Source: Siccirubricoccus sp. G192
GTDB taxonomy: Bacteria; Pseudomonadota; Alphaproteobacteria; Acetobacterales; Acetobacteraceae
Direction of reading: 5' to 3'
Assembly: GCF_019084075.1 (NCBI RefSeq)
Contig: NZ_JAHREN010000001.1
Coordinates: 3,073,501-3,137,500, forward strand
DNA length: 64,000 nucleotides
Positions 17,526-26,869 of this stretch are shown in pieces (the stretch's first letter is position 1; each line of letters opens with the position of its first letter). The position numbers and the translations under genes are program-made. A model generated the notes under the pieces. That model was not told the origin of the DNA. It saw nothing but the letters and a program-made list of their open reading frames with translations, and searched no databases.

Positions 17526-18185
17526 CTATTCGGGAAGATCCTGCGCCTCCCGGAAGGGCTCGGCCGGGGTTGCCCGGATCGCGCCATGGGAGGGGCCGGC
17601 GCCGCGGCCGGCGCCCTGGGAGGCGCGGGGCCGCTGCTCCACCTGGCGCCGGGTGATGTGGTCGGCGAGGTCGGCGAGGTCGAGGAAGGCATCCGCCTGC
17701 CGGCGCAATTCGTCGGCGATCATCGCCGGCTGGCTGCGGATGGTGGAGATCACCGTCACGCGCACGCCGCGCCGTTGCACGGATTCCACCAGCCGCCGGA
17801 GGTCGCCATCGCCGGAGAACAGCACGACATGGTCGAGATGCGGGGCGAGGTCGAGCACATCCACCGCCATTTCGATATCGACGCTGCCCTTCACCCGCCG
17901 CCGCCCGGTGGCATCGGTGAACTCCTTGGCCGGCTTGGTCACCACCGAATAGCCGTTGTAGCCGAGCCAATCCACCAGCGGCCGCAACGGCGAATATTCA
18001 TCGGTCTCCAGCAGGGCCGTATAGTAGTAGGCGCGGACCAGATAGGCGCGCTCCCGGAAATGCCCGAGCAGGTTCTTGTAGTCCACGTCGAAGCCCAGGG
18101 TGCGGGAGGCGGCGTAGAGGTTGGCGCCGTCAATGAAGATGGCGATGCGTTCAGGCCGGTCAGCAGGCAATGGCGTCACTCTCAA
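17526..18185 (-). CDS. NYN-domain protein (LabA/DUF88 type)
   Basis: 219 residues with an NYN (PIN-like) ribonuclease domain in the first 165: the acidic residues are in RIAIFIDGANLYAA, KGSVDIEMAVDVL and LFSGDGDLRRLVE, which form the metal site in this family. A low-complexity tail rich in Arg, Gly and Pro follows. It starts with TTG (or GTG at 18179) and lies ten bases upstream of the uracil-DNA glycosylase on the same strand. It is divergent from folK, with the two starts within 42 bases of each other. Confidence 0.88.
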   Translation of the reverse strand: MRVTPLPADRPERIAIFIDGANLYAASRTLGFDVDYKNLLGHFRERAYLVRAYYYTALLETDEYSPLRPLVDWLGYNGYSVVTKPAKEFTDATGRRRVKGSVDIEMAVDVLDLAPHLDHVVLFSGDGDLRRLVESVQRRGVRVTVISTIRSQPAMIADELRRQADAFLDLADLADHITRRQVEQRPRASQGAGRGAGPSHGAIRATPAEPFREAQDLPE

Positions 18186-18226
18186 AATGCGGTTCGAAAC
18201 TGATCCGAAAGGACAATAGGGGAAAA

Positions 18227-18766
18227 TTGCCGAGTCGTAAGCGAAAAAACATCATCCTCATCGCGCTCGGCGCGAATTTGCCGGCTCCCGATGGCGCCTC
18301 ACCCCTGGAAACCTGCCGTCGCGCCACCGTGGTGCTGGATGGCCTGATGGGATTGCGCCTGGTGGCCATTTCGCAATGGTATAGCACGATTCCGGTCCCG
18401 CCACTCCCCGGTGCACCCTGTTACGTAAACGGAGTGGCTCGGCTGGAGGTTCCCGCCGGCGGCAAGCTGCCGGACCCGGCCGCGCTGCTCGGCGCGCTGC
18501 AGGCGCTGGAGCAGCGGGCGGGGCGGGAACGGCCCTTTCCCAATGCGCCGCGCAGCCTCGACCTCGACCTGATCGATTGCGGCGGGATGGTGCGGCCGGG
18601 GCCGGACCCGGTCCTGCCGCATCCGCGGGCGCATCTCCGTCGCTTCGTGCTGCAGCCGCTGGCCGATGTCGCGCCAGGCTGGCGGCATCCGGTGCTGGGC
18701 CGGAGCGTTGAGGCGCTGCTGGCGGCGCTGCCGGAGGTGGACCTGCCGCGGCCGATCGGCGAATAG
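18227..18766 (+). CDS. folK: HPPK, folate pathway pyrophosphokinase
   Basis: 6-hydroxymethyl-7,8-dihydropterin pyrophosphokinase, which activates the pterin for folate synthesis. Motifs seen are IALGANL at the N-terminus, [12 protein letters not shown], and the ATP/metal motif [19 protein letters not shown] start at 18227, just after AGGGGAAAA, is preferred over an ATG at 18170 that would overlap the divergent NYN gene. This gives 179 residues, close to the usual family length. Confidence 0.85.
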   Translation: MPSRKRKNIILIALGANLPAPDGASPLETCRRATVVLDGLMGLRLVAISQWYSTIPVPPLPGAPCYVNGVARLEVPAGGKLPDPAALLGALQALEQRAGRERPFPNAPRSLDLDLIDCGGMVRPGPDPVLPHPRAHLRRFVLQPLADVAPGWRHPVLGRSVEALLAALPEVDLPRPIGE

Positions 18767-18799
18767 GCCGATGCCATGTGCTGCGCCGTGGCAAGGCGC

Positions 18800-18828
18800 T
18801 TGCACAAGCTGCCCCTGGTGGCTATCTG
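18800..18828 (+). promoter_or_regulatory. Candidate sigma-70 promoter of rpoZ
   Basis: TTGCAC at 18800-18805 and TATCTG at 18823-18828 are separated by exactly 17 bases and stand 72 bases before the rpoZ ATG. Both hexamers are good matches to the housekeeping consensus in an otherwise GC-rich stretch. Confidence 0.6.
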
Positions 18829-18900
18829 AAAGGTTCACCAGCCATCTGCTGTGCTGCCGGCCCGTCCGGACCGGCACGCCCGAACCGTCACGAGGCCGTC

Positions 18901-19302
18901 ATGGCGCGCGTTACCGTTGAAGACTGCATCATCCAGATCCCCAACCGGTTCGAGTTGGTGCTGCTCGCCGCCCAGCGGGCCCGCAATATCGGCCGTGGCG
19001 AGGAATTGACCCTCGACCGCGACAACGACAAGAACCCCGTCGTGGCGCTGCGCGAGATCGCCGACCAGACCATCGACCTCGGTTCGGTCGAGGCGGATCT
19101 CATCAAGTCCCTGCAGCGGGCGCCCGAGCCCGAGCCGGCGGAGGAGGAGGTGCTCGACCTCATCGCCACCGACGAGAACATCTTCGGCGTCATGGATGTG
19201 AACGAGGATCTGCCCGTCGAGGGCCAGGGCCTCGAGGACATGTCACCCGATGATATCGAGGCCGCGATCGCAGCCGAGCTGGGCGGCGGCGGCCGCCGCT
19301 GA
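18901..19302 (+). CDS. rpoZ: RNA polymerase omega subunit
   Basis: 133 residues. The N-terminal half is typical omega: [30 protein letters not shown] and [11 protein letters not shown]. It helps assemble the beta' subunit and, in proteobacteria, forms part of a ppGpp site. The C-terminal part is an acidic tail ([13 protein letters not shown] and [16 protein letters not shown]) that makes it longer than E. coli omega, as is usual in alphaproteobacteria. It lies just ahead of the ppGpp synthetase gene. Confidence 0.95.
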   Translation: MARVTVEDCIIQIPNRFELVLLAAQRARNIGRGEELTLDRDNDKNPVVALREIADQTIDLGSVEADLIKSLQRAPEPEPAEEEVLDLIATDENIFGVMDVNEDLPVEGQGLEDMSPDDIEAAIAAELGGGGRR

Positions 19303-19312
19303 GTCGCAGCCC

Positions 19313-21616
19313 TTGACCACGCGCGCCACCGGGCCCCTCGACGCCCCGGCGGCGCGCGCGCCTGAAGGGCCGGCATCGGCGGTCCCCGCGGCCACCGCGC
19401 CGCCCGGCCTGGACGAGGCCCTGGCGCTGGCCCACCGCGTCGCCGCCTATGATCCCCGCACCGATATCGCTTGGCTGGAACGTGCCGGCAGGCTCGCCGC
19501 CGAGGCGCACGCGAACCAGACGCGGGAGAACGGCGAGCCCTATATCACCCACCCGCTCGCCGTCGCCGGCATCCTGGCCGATTACCGGCTGGATGGCGCC
19601 ACCATCGCCACCGCGCTGCTGCACGATGTCGCGGAGGATACTGCGGTCGGGCTGAAGGAGATCGAGCGGCTCTTCGGGTCCGAGGTGGCCCGGCTGGTGG
19701 ATGGCGTCACCAAGCTGACGCGCATCGAGTTGCAGAGCGAGCGCACCAAGCAGGCGGAGAACCTCCGCAAGCTGGTCCTGGCGATGAGCGAGGACATCCG
19801 CGTCCTGCTGGTGAAGCTCGCCGACCGGCTGCACAACATGCGCACCCTGCATTTCGTGCCGCAGCCGGAGCGGCGGCGCAAGACGGCGCGCGAGACGCTG
19901 GAGATCTTCACCCCGCTCGCCGAACGCATCGGCATGGATGCGCTGAAGACCGAGTTGGAGACGCTGGCCTTCCAGGAACTGCATCCGGAGGCGCGGCAGA
20001 CCATCGCCGCGCGCCTGACCTTCCTGCGCGGCCAGGGTGCCGACCTGATCCGTGAGATCGAGCGGGATCTGAAGCGCGTGCTGGCCTCGCACGAGGTGAC
20101 GGCGCTGGATGTGGTGGGGCGGGAGAAGTCGCCCTATTCCATCTGGCGCAAGATGCAGAAGAAGAATGTGGGCTTCGAGGCGCTCTCCGACGTCATGGCC
20201 TTCCGCGTCATCGTCGAGGGACGGGCGCAGTGCTACGCGGCGCTCGGTGCGGTGCACGACGCCTATCGCGTGGTTCCCGGCCGTTTCAAGGACTATATCA
20301 GCACGCCGAAATCGAACGGCTACCAGAGCCTGCATACCGGCGTGACGGTGCCGGAGCGGCGCAACGCCAAGATCGAGGTGCAGATCCGCACCCGCGAGAT
20401 GCACGAGGTGGCGGAATACGGCGTCGCCGCGCATTGGATCTACAAGCAGGGCACCGAGGCGGAAGCCGCCGCCGGCAAGGCCCGCAAGCGTTACCCCTGG
20501 GTGCGGGCGCTGCTCGACATCCTGGAGAATGCAGAGGGGCCGCAGGACTTCCTCGACCACACCAAGCTCGAACTGCACCGCGACCTGGTCTTCTGCTTCT
20601 CGCCCAAGGGCGACCTGATCGAGCTGCCGCGCGGCGCCACGCCGATCGACTTCGCCTATGAGGTGCACAGCCAGGTCGGCGATACCTGCGTCGGCGCCAA
20701 GGTCAACGGCAAGATCGTGCCGCTGCGGGCGCAGCTCGAGAATGGCGACCAGGTGGAGATCATCACCGCGCGCGGCGGCACGCCGAACCCGGCCTGGGAA
20801 CGCTTCGTCGTCACCGGCAAGGCGCGTGCCCGCATCCGCCGCTTCGTGCATGCCAGGCAGCGCCAGGAACACCAGGAAAGCGGCCGCGCCGCCATCGCCA
20901 AGGCCTTCCGCCAGGAGGGGCTGGACTTCTCCGAGAAGCTGCTGGAAGGCGCGCTGAAGGCCCTGAAACAGCCGGGCGTCGAGGAGGTCTATACTGCGGT
21001 TGGCGCCGGCTCGCTCTCGCCGCGGGAGGTGCTGCATGCGGCGGTGCCGGAACTGCGCATTCCGCCGCGCGCGGTCGATCCCATCGCGCTCGGGCGGCCG
21101 CGCGGGCGGATCGGCGCCGGGCCGCTGCTGTCCAAATCCGACCGGCCGGGGCTGCGCCCGGGGGTGCATGCCGGGCTGCCGGTCACCGGGCTGGTCAGCG
21201 GCATGCCCTACCACTTCGCCGGCTGCTGCCATCCGCTTCCCGGCGAGCGCATCATCGGCATCGTCACGACCGGCAAGGGGGTGACCATCCACGCTGCGGA
21301 TTGCCACACGCTCGAGAATTTCTCGCAGACGCCGGAGCGTTTCCTCGACATCGAATGGGACGAGACGGCTTCCGGCGGCCGCATCGGGCGCATCATCGTC
21401 GAGACCCGCAACCGCCCCTCCGCGCTGGCCTGCCTCACCGATGCGGTGGCGCAGCAGGACGGCACCATCACCGGCCTTCGCGTGGTCAGCCGCGATGCCG
21501 ATTCCTGCGAGGTGGCGCTGGATGTGGAAGTGACCGACCTCCGCCACCTGGAGCGGATCATGGCCAGCCTGCGGGCGCCCGCGGACAACCTGCGGGTGGA
21601 GCGGGCGCGCGGATGA
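19313..21616 (+). CDS. spoT: Bifunctional ppGpp synthetase/hydrolase (Rsh/SpoT)
   Basis: 767-residue stringent-response enzyme. In order: HD hydrolase domain ([20 protein letters not shown] with the HD pair, then [13 protein letters not shown]), synthetase domain ([30 protein letters not shown]-type segment [13 protein letters not shown]), TGS domain ([20 protein letters not shown]), and a C-terminal ACT domain ([20 protein letters not shown]). An intact HD pair suggests real hydrolase activity. A TTG at 19313 is taken as start because the upstream part of the frame overlaps rpoZ. The acpS start overlaps its stop (ATGA). Confidence 0.95.
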   Translation: MTTRATGPLDAPAARAPEGPASAVPAATAPPGLDEALALAHRVAAYDPRTDIAWLERAGRLAAEAHANQTRENGEPYITHPLAVAGILADYRLDGATIATALLHDVAEDTAVGLKEIERLFGSEVARLVDGVTKLTRIELQSERTKQAENLRKLVLAMSEDIRVLLVKLADRLHNMRTLHFVPQPERRRKTARETLEIFTPLAERIGMDALKTELETLAFQELHPEARQTIAARLTFLRGQGADLIREIERDLKRVLASHEVTALDVVGREKSPYSIWRKMQKKNVGFEALSDVMAFRVIVEGRAQCYAALGAVHDAYRVVPGRFKDYISTPKSNGYQSLHTGVTVPERRNAKIEVQIRTREMHEVAEYGVAAHWIYKQGTEAEAAAGKARKRYPWVRALLDILENAEGPQDFLDHTKLELHRDLVFCFSPKGDLIELPRGATPIDFAYEVHSQVGDTCVGAKVNGKIVPLRAQLENGDQVEIITARGGTPNPAWERFVVTGKARARIRRFVHARQRQEHQESGRAAIAKAFRQEGLDFSEKLLEGALKALKQPGVEEVYTAVGAGSLSPREVLHAAVPELRIPPRAVDPIALGRPRGRIGAGPLLSKSDRPGLRPGVHAGLPVTGLVSGMPYHFAGCCHPLPGERIIGIVTTGKGVTIHAADCHTLENFSQTPERFLDIEWDETASGGRIGRIIVETRNRPSALACLTDAVAQQDGTITGLRVVSRDADSCEVALDVEVTDLRHLERIMASLRAPADNLRVERARG

Positions 21617-22023
21617 TCCTCGGCATCGGCAATGACACGGTGGATATCCGCCGCATCGAACGCACCCTGGAACGCCATGGCGAGCGCTTCCTGGAACGCG
21701 TCTTCACGCCGCTGGAACGCGCCAAGGCGGAGCGCCGCACCGAACGCATCCGCGCCGCCACCTATGCCAAGCGTTTCGCGGCGAAGGAGGCGGCATCCAA
21801 GGCGCTCGGCACCGGCTTCCGCGCTGGCGTCTTCTTCCGCGACCTCGGCGTGGTCAATCTCCGCAGCGGCCAGCCGACGCTGCACCTCACCGGCGGCGCC
21901 GCGGCGCGGCTGGCGGCCATCACCCCGCCGGGGCACCAGGCGCAGGTGGCGCTCACCATGACGGATGAATACCCCTATGCCAGCGCGGTGGTGGTGATCT
22001 CCGCGGTGCCGCTGGTGGGCTGA
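21613..22023 (+). CDS. acpS: Holo-[acyl-carrier-protein] synthase
   Basis: 136-residue phosphopantetheinyl transferase that converts apo-ACP to holo-ACP. The two family motifs are present: [13 protein letters not shown] at the N-terminus and [17 protein letters not shown] in the middle, holding the metal-binding acidic residues. It overlaps spoT by four bases and is therefore probably translated in a coupled manner, as in many alphaproteobacteria where rpoZ, spoT and acpS are linked. Confidence 0.95.
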   Translation: MILGIGNDTVDIRRIERTLERHGERFLERVFTPLERAKAERRTERIRAATYAKRFAAKEAASKALGTGFRAGVFFRDLGVVNLRSGQPTLHLTGGAAARLAAITPPGHQAQVALTMTDEYPYASAVVVISAVPLVG

Positions 22024-22069
22024 CCCCGGCCAGCCTAGTCTCCGGCGGATCGCAAGGGGAGGTGAGGGC

Positions 22070-22810
22070 ATGAACCGGCTCGACATGCAGGGGCGCGTGG
22101 CGGTGGTCACGGGCGGGGCGCGCGGCATCGGCCTCGCCATCGCCGAGCGTTGCGCCGCCAGCGGCGCCAGGGTCTCGATCTGGGACACCGACCTCGGGGA
22201 GGCGCGCCAGGTCGCGGAACGGCTGGGCGGTTTCGCGGCGGGGGTGGATGTCGCGGACAGCGCCGCCATCGGCGCGGCGCTGGCGGGCACGGAAGCGGCG
22301 CTCGGGCCGGTGGATATCCTGGTCGCCAATGCCGGCATCACCGGGCCGAATGGCCTGGTGGAGGACTATCCCGTCGAGGCCTGGCGTCGGGTGATCGAGG
22401 TGGATCTCACCGGCGTGTTCCTCTGCTGCCGCGCCGTGGTGCCGGGGATGCGGGCGCGCAATTACGGCCGCATCGTCAATATCGCCTCCATCGCGGGCAA
22501 GGAGGGCAACCCGAATGCCGCCGCCTATTCCGCGGCCAAGGCGGGGGTGATCGGCTTCACCAAATCCCTCGGCAAGGAACTGGCGGCCACCGCGGTGCGG
22601 GTGAATTGCGTGACCCCGGCGGCGGCGGCGACCGACATCTTCAAGCAGATGACCGAGCAGCAGATCGCCTACATGCTCAGCAAGATCCCCGCCGGGCGCT
22701 TCGCCGCGGTGGAGGAGATCGCCGCCCTGGTCTGCTGGCTGGCCACCGAGGAGTGCAGCTTCTCGACCGGCGGCGTCTTCGACGTTTCGGGCGGCCGCGC
22801 GACCTATTAG
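22070..22810 (+). CDS. SDR-family oxidoreductase (FabG-like)
   Basis: 246-residue short-chain dehydrogenase. The nucleotide-binding motif VVTGGARGIGLAIAE, the NAG motif VANAGITGP, the catalytic serine region IVNIASIAGKEG and the YSAAKAG (YxxxK) pair are complete, and the C-terminus FDVSGGRATY is typical. NAD(P)-dependent reduction of a 3-oxo or similar carbonyl is expected; the exact substrate is unclear and it need not be the fatty-acid FabG. It follows acpS by 46 bases. Confidence 0.88.
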   Translation: MNRLDMQGRVAVVTGGARGIGLAIAERCAASGARVSIWDTDLGEARQVAERLGGFAAGVDVADSAAIGAALAGTEAALGPVDILVANAGITGPNGLVEDYPVEAWRRVIEVDLTGVFLCCRAVVPGMRARNYGRIVNIASIAGKEGNPNAAAYSAAKAGVIGFTKSLGKELAATAVRVNCVTPAAAATDIFKQMTEQQIAYMLSKIPAGRFAAVEEIAALVCWLATEECSFSTGGVFDVSGGRATY

Positions 22811-22814
22811 CGGG

Positions 22815-23507
22815 TCAGTCTGCCGCCGCACGCTCCCGCAGGATGCCGAGCGCCCGGCGGAAGGCCAGCGCCATGCGCTCCGGCGGCATGGCGCCGGAGA
22901 ACAGCACATGCCCCTCCAGCGCGAAGCTCGGCACGCCGGAAATCCCGGCGCGGCGGAAGCCGAGATCCTCCTGCCGGACCTCCGCCTCGCCGGCATCGCT
23001 GGCGAGGTGTGCCACGACTGCCGCGGCCTCCATCCCGGCCCCGGCGGCGACCTCGGCCAGCACCGCCCGGCTGCCGATATCCTGCCCCTCCTGGAAATAG
23101 GCGCGGAACAGCGCCTCCACCACCGCGCCCTGCCGGGCGGGGCCAGCCTCGCCGGCCAGGCGGATCAGCCGGTGCGCATCCAGGGTATTCGGTGTCCGCA
23201 GCATCCGGTCATGGCGGAATTCCAGCCCGGCGGCGGCGCCGGCCTCGGCCACCTGCGCGTCCAGCTCGCGCGAGCGTTCCAGGCTGCCGAATTTCTCGGC
23301 GCGGTAGGCGCTGCGCTCCACGCCTTCGCGCGGCATGTCGGGGTTGAGCTGGAAGGGGCGCCAATGCACCGTGAAGTGCTCGCCCTCCTCGGCGAGTTGC
23401 GCCAGCGCGGCGTCCAGGTTGCGCTTGCCGATCCAGCACCACGGGCAGATGGCGTCGGAGACGATGTCGAGGCGGGACCCTGCGCCTGTGGAAACTCCAT
23501 CATCCAT
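22815..23507 (-). CDS. DsbA-family oxidoreductase (FrnE-like)
   Basis: 230 residues with a thioredoxin fold interrupted by a helical insert, as in FrnE and 2-hydroxychromene isomerase relatives. The redox motif lies in VSDAICPWCWIGKRNL (CPWC) near the N-terminus and the cis-proline region in GVPSFALEGHVLFSGA. No signal peptide is seen, so it is probably cytoplasmic. The ATG at 23507 has GGAGTC upstream and is preferred over an open extension of the frame. It is convergent with the SDR gene. Confidence 0.87.
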   Translation of the reverse strand: MDDGVSTGAGSRLDIVSDAICPWCWIGKRNLDAALAQLAEEGEHFTVHWRPFQLNPDMPREGVERSAYRAEKFGSLERSRELDAQVAEAGAAAGLEFRHDRMLRTPNTLDAHRLIRLAGEAGPARQGAVVEALFRAYFQEGQDIGSRAVLAEVAAGAGMEAAAVVAHLASDAGEAEVRQEDLGFRRAGISGVPSFALEGHVLFSGAMPPERMALAFRRALGILRERAAAD

Positions 23508-23527
23508 GGTGTGACTCCTCGCTTTGC

Positions 23528-24223
23528 CTAGAGGTCGTGCCCCGGGGTGGCGCGCGCAAGCCCGCCGAACAGGTCCAGCATCCGGCTGCGCCACTCGGCC
23601 ACCGGGTCATCGGCGGCCAGCAGCGGGAAGGGGCTGCAGACACGGGCCCATTGGAAGGCGCCGAAGACGATGTAGTCGGCGTAATTCGGCGCCTCGCCAC
23701 CTAGCCATGGCTGCGCCCGGAGCGTCAGGCGAAGCGGCAGCAGGTCCCGGCGGAAGCCCTCCACGCTGCGCTCGCGCTCCGCCACCACCTGTTCCAGCGT
23801 CATGCCGAAACGGCGCTCGCGGCTTTCGCGGAAATAGGCCTGGTCGGCGGGGGCGAGGAGGGAGGCGATATCCGCCACCACCAGCCGTGCCACGCCGGGA
23901 TGCAGCACGCCATCCGCCCAACTGTTCAGGAAGCGTGCCATGGCGCGCCCGCCGGCGCCGCCGAAGAGCAAGGGGCGGTTCGGGTATTCCTCCTCCAGCC
24001 AGCAGGCGATGGCCCAGGAATCATGGACCACCCTGCCGTCATCCACTAGCACCGGCACCAGCCCCTGGCCGGAGAGGGCGATCTTCTCCTTCTCGGTGAA
24101 GTGCCAGGGGATGGTCTCCACCGCCAGCCCCTTATGGGCCAGCGCCAGGCGGCTGCGCCAGCAAAAGGGGCTGAAGCGGCGCTCCGGGTCGGCGCCGGCC
24201 AGGTCGTAGAGAATGCGGCTCAT
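23528..24223 (-). CDS. Glutathione S-transferase family protein
   Basis: 231 residues. The N-terminal thioredoxin-like half shows FSPFCWRSRLALAHKGL and the segment VPVLVDDGRVVHDSWAIACW with the glutathione-binding proline and serine; the C-terminal half is helical and ends with a typical PNYADYIVFGAFQWAR stretch. This pattern fits the GST/beta-etherase-like class. It lies 20 bases upstream of the FrnE-like gene on the same strand, so the two may work together in thiol chemistry. Confidence 0.85.
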   Translation of the reverse strand: MSRILYDLAGADPERRFSPFCWRSRLALAHKGLAVETIPWHFTEKEKIALSGQGLVPVLVDDGRVVHDSWAIACWLEEEYPNRPLLFGGAGGRAMARFLNSWADGVLHPGVARLVVADIASLLAPADQAYFRESRERRFGMTLEQVVAERERSVEGFRRDLLPLRLTLRAQPWLGGEAPNYADYIVFGAFQWARVCSPFPLLAADDPVAEWRSRMLDLFGGLARATPGHDL

Positions 24224-24348
24224 GCGGGCTGGTCCCTCCCGGCGCCAGTCTCGCCCGCCCGTTCGCGGCTGACCAGGGCGGGAAAGCCTTGCCGCCGGCG
24301 CCGGGCGCTGCGCAGTGAAGAGCGGCGCAGGGGAGTGGAGTGCGGGCC

Positions 24349-25524
24349 ATGCGGACAGAGGTGGGCATCGTGGGCGCTGGGCCGGCCGGGCTGCTGCTGG
24401 CGCATCTTCTGCACCTGGCCGGCATCGACACCGTGGTGCTGGAGGCGCGCTCCCGCCAGCATGTCGAGGAGCGTATCCGGGCCGGGCTGCTGGAGCAGGG
24501 CACGGTCGATATCCTCACCGAAGCCGGCCTCGGCGACCGCCTGCACCGGGAGGGGCTGCGGCATGACGGGCTGGAGCTGCGCTTCGACGGCACCGGCCAC
24601 CGGATCGACCTGCATGGCCTCACCGGCAAGCGGGTGACGATCTATGGCCAGCAGGAGGTGGTGAAGGATCTCATCGCCGCCCGCCTCGCCCAGGGGCAGC
24701 CGATCCTGTTCGAGGTCGCGGATACGGCGGTGCACGACCTCGACACCACCCGCCCGCGCATTACCTTCCGCCATGAAGGCCGGGACCAGGCGCTGGACTG
24801 CGACCTCATCGCCGGCTGCGACGGGTTCCACGGCATCTGCCGCGCCGCCATCCCGACCGGCCTGCTGACCGTGTTCGAGCGGGTCTATCCCTTCGCCTGG
24901 CTCGGCATCCTCGCCGCCGCGCCGCCGCCCTCGCATGAGCTGATCTATGCCCGGCACGAGCGCGGCTTCGCCCTGGCCACCATGCGCTCGCCCAGCCTCT
25001 CCCGCCTCTATCTGCAATGCGCGCCGGATGAGGATGCCCATGCCTGGTCCGATGACCGGATCTGGGCGGAGCTGCATGCGCGGCTGGCGCTGCACGGCGC
25101 CGCCAGCCAGCTCCGCGAAGGCACGATCCTGCAACGCGGCGTCACCGCCATGCGGAGCTTCGTGGTGGAGCCGATGCGGCACGGCCGGCTGTTCCTGGCC
25201 GGGGACGCCGCGCATATCGTGCCGCCCACCGGCGCCAAGGGAATGAACCTGGCGGTGGCGGATGTGCGGGTGCTGGCGCGGGCGATCGAGGCTTTCCAGC
25301 GTGGCCGGAACATGGCGCTGCTTGATGCCTGGTCCGCCACGGCGCTCGCGCGCATCTGGAAGGCGCAGCGCTTCTCCTGGTGGATGACCTCCCTGCTGCA
25401 CCGCTTCGACGATGCCGATCCCTTCGAGCACCGGTTGCGCCTGGCGGAGTTGGACTATGTCTGCCACTCCCGCGCCGGGGCGATGAGCCTGGCCGAGAAC
25501 TATGTCGGTCTGCCGCTGGACTAG
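24349..25524 (+). CDS. pobA: 4-hydroxybenzoate 3-monooxygenase
   Basis: 391-residue flavoprotein that hydroxylates p-hydroxybenzoate to protocatechuate with NADPH and oxygen. FAD motif VGIVGAGPAGLLLAHLL, VLEARSRQHVEERIRAGLLE, the DG segment CDLIAGCDGFHG and the second FAD motif LAGDAAHIVPPTGAKGMNLA all match PobA closely. The start ATG is preferred over GTG at 24340. No pcaHG or ring-cleavage genes are adjacent. Two hairpins begin right at its TAG stop. Confidence 0.93.
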   Translation: MRTEVGIVGAGPAGLLLAHLLHLAGIDTVVLEARSRQHVEERIRAGLLEQGTVDILTEAGLGDRLHREGLRHDGLELRFDGTGHRIDLHGLTGKRVTIYGQQEVVKDLIAARLAQGQPILFEVADTAVHDLDTTRPRITFRHEGRDQALDCDLIAGCDGFHGICRAAIPTGLLTVFERVYPFAWLGILAAAPPPSHELIYARHERGFALATMRSPSLSRLYLQCAPDEDAHAWSDDRIWAELHARLALHGAASQLREGTILQRGVTAMRSFVVEPMRHGRLFLAGDAAHIVPPTGAKGMNLAVADVRVLARAIEAFQRGRNMALLDAWSATALARIWKAQRFSWWMTSLLHRFDDADPFEHRLRLAELDYVCHSRAGAMSLAENYVGLPLD

Positions 25525-25548
25525 ACCACAGTCTTCCAGACTGTGGTC
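25524..25548. repeat. Perfect 10-bp hairpin beginning at the pobA stop codon
   Basis: GACCACAGTC at 25524-25533 and GACTGTGGTC at 25539-25548 form a perfect stem with loop TTCCA. The first G is the last base of the pobA TAG, an arrangement also seen after lpdA at 2195. Confidence 0.8.
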
Positions 25549-25575
25549 CAGCCTTTACAGGTGCGGCCAACTTTA

Positions 25576-25615
25576 CCGTGCCGGCTGGAAACGCTCGCGT
25601 TTCCAGCCGGCACGG
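25576..25615. repeat. Perfect 18-bp hairpin between pobA and the enoyl-CoA hydratase gene
   Basis: CCGTGCCGGCTGGAAACG at 25576-25593 pairs without mismatch with 25598-25615 around the loop CTCG, and short outer arms CCAAC (25568-25572) and GTTGG (25617-25621) extend it. Together with the hairpin at 25524-25548 it repeats the two-hairpin layout found between lpdA and lipA. No T-run follows, so it is not a standard terminator. Confidence 0.85.
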
Positions 25616-25673
25616 CGTTGGACTTGCCGCGACAGCCGCCACATCCTGCGTGCCGCAAAGGGAAGGGACCGCC

Positions 25674-26471
25674 ATGGCCGACGACACGCCGCTGCTGGTC
25701 ACGCGCGAGGGGCCCGTGGTCCGCGCCGTGATGAACCGGCCGGAGCGCCGCAACGCGCTCAGCACCGCTATGGGCCAGGCCTGGGACGCGCTGCTGGTCG
25801 ATCTGCGCCAGGACCGCACCGCCCGGGTGCTGGTGATCTCCGGCGCCGGCGGGCATTTCTGCGCCGGGCTCGACCTAACCGAGGTCGCCTCCGATGCGAC
25901 GCCGGAGGAGAGGCTGGCCCGCCAGCAGGCGCGCAACCACCGCACCGGCGCGCGCTTCGCCGATATCGCCGGGCTGCCGCAGGTAGTGATCGCGGCGATC
26001 GAGGGCAGCGCCCATGCCGGCGGCCTCGGCTTCCTGTGCAGCGCCGATATCGCCTTCGCCACGGCGGATGCACGTTTCGCGGCGCCCGAGGTGCGGCGCG
26101 GCCTGGTGCCGGCGCAGATCCTGCCTTGGCTCGCCCGCCGTATGGGCCGCGCCGCCGCCACGCGGCTGGTGCTGGAGGCGCGGGTGATCGAGGCCGGGGA
26201 GGCCGCCCGCATCGGCCTAGTGCATGAACTGGTGCTGGATGCCGCGGCGCTGGCAGCGCTGGTGGCGACCACGGTGGCGCATGTGCTGGAAGGCGCGCCG
26301 GGTGCGCTGGCGGAGACCAAGCTCCTGTTGGCGGCGCTCGGCCCGATCTCGCCCGAAGGCTATGCGGAAGCCGGCGCCGCCGCCTTCGCCCGTACCGCCA
26401 CGAGCGAGGAAGCGGCGGAGGGGATCGCTGCCTTCCAGGCCCGGCGGAAGCCGCGCTGGGTGGCGGGGTAG
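25674..26471 (+). CDS. Enoyl-CoA hydratase/isomerase family protein
   Basis: 265-residue crotonase-fold protein. The CoA-binding region NRPERRNALSTAMG, the oxyanion-hole segment SGAGGHFCAGLDL and the second loop IEGSAHAGGLGFLCSADIAF are present. The second catalytic glutamate is retained (FAAPEVRRGLVP), but the first one, normally in GGGxE, is replaced here by GGLGF, so the enzyme may be an isomerase or another crotonase rather than a plain hydratase. It follows pobA, which suggests but does not prove a role in aromatic acid breakdown. Confidence 0.87.
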   Translation: MADDTPLLVTREGPVVRAVMNRPERRNALSTAMGQAWDALLVDLRQDRTARVLVISGAGGHFCAGLDLTEVASDATPEERLARQQARNHRTGARFADIAGLPQVVIAAIEGSAHAGGLGFLCSADIAFATADARFAAPEVRRGLVPAQILPWLARRMGRAAATRLVLEARVIEAGEAARIGLVHELVLDAAALAALVATTVAHVLEGAPGALAETKLLLAALGPISPEGYAEAGAAAFARTATSEEAAEGIAAFQARRKPRWVAG

Positions 26472-26477
26472 GGGGCT

Positions 26478-26864
26478 CTACCCCTTCGTCTCGTCGTAGT
26501 AGTGCGTCTCCAGCAGCAGGCAGCCCGTCTCGCTGCGGAAAGGGCCATGCGGGACGCCGGGCGGGCGGCAGGCATAGGCCCGGCCGGTGAAGCGCTCGCC
26601 GCCCCGGCCCGAGGCGTCGTTGCCGACGATCAGGTCGCCGGAGACCAGCCACACCTCCTCCCAGTAGTCATGCACGAAGGGGGTGGTGGTGAAGCGGCCG
26701 GGGGCGAAGCGCAGCAGCCGGGTGCGGTGACCGCGCCGGCCGGCCTCGTCGAGGAAGCCGGCCAGGACCTTCTGCTCGATCCCCTCGGGATAGCCGCCGG
26801 GATTGTGCCAGCCGCTGTCGAGGTCGGGGGCGTGGGATTCCAGGTGTTCCTTCTCGATCGGCAT
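26478..26864 (-). CDS. Cupin-domain protein
   Basis: 128-residue single cupin. The barrel region has FVHDYWEEVWLVSGDLIVG, matching the first cupin motif, and PPGVPHGPFRSETGCLLLET, matching the second with its histidine. Metal binding is likely. It lies five bases after the DUF2848 gene and would be the last gene of a minus-strand unit FAD monooxygenase - tctC - DUF2848 - cupin. Confidence 0.82.
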   Translation of the reverse strand: MPIEKEHLESHAPDLDSGWHNPGGYPEGIEQKVLAGFLDEAGRRGHRTRLLRFAPGRFTTTPFVHDYWEEVWLVSGDLIVGNDASGRGGERFTGRAYACRPPGVPHGPFRSETGCLLLETHYYDETKG

Positions 26865-26869
26865 GGCTG

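Noticed and set aside
25521-25856. Short ORFs crossing the hairpins after pobA
   Set aside because: Their sequence is dictated by the palindromes and shows no protein-like pattern.
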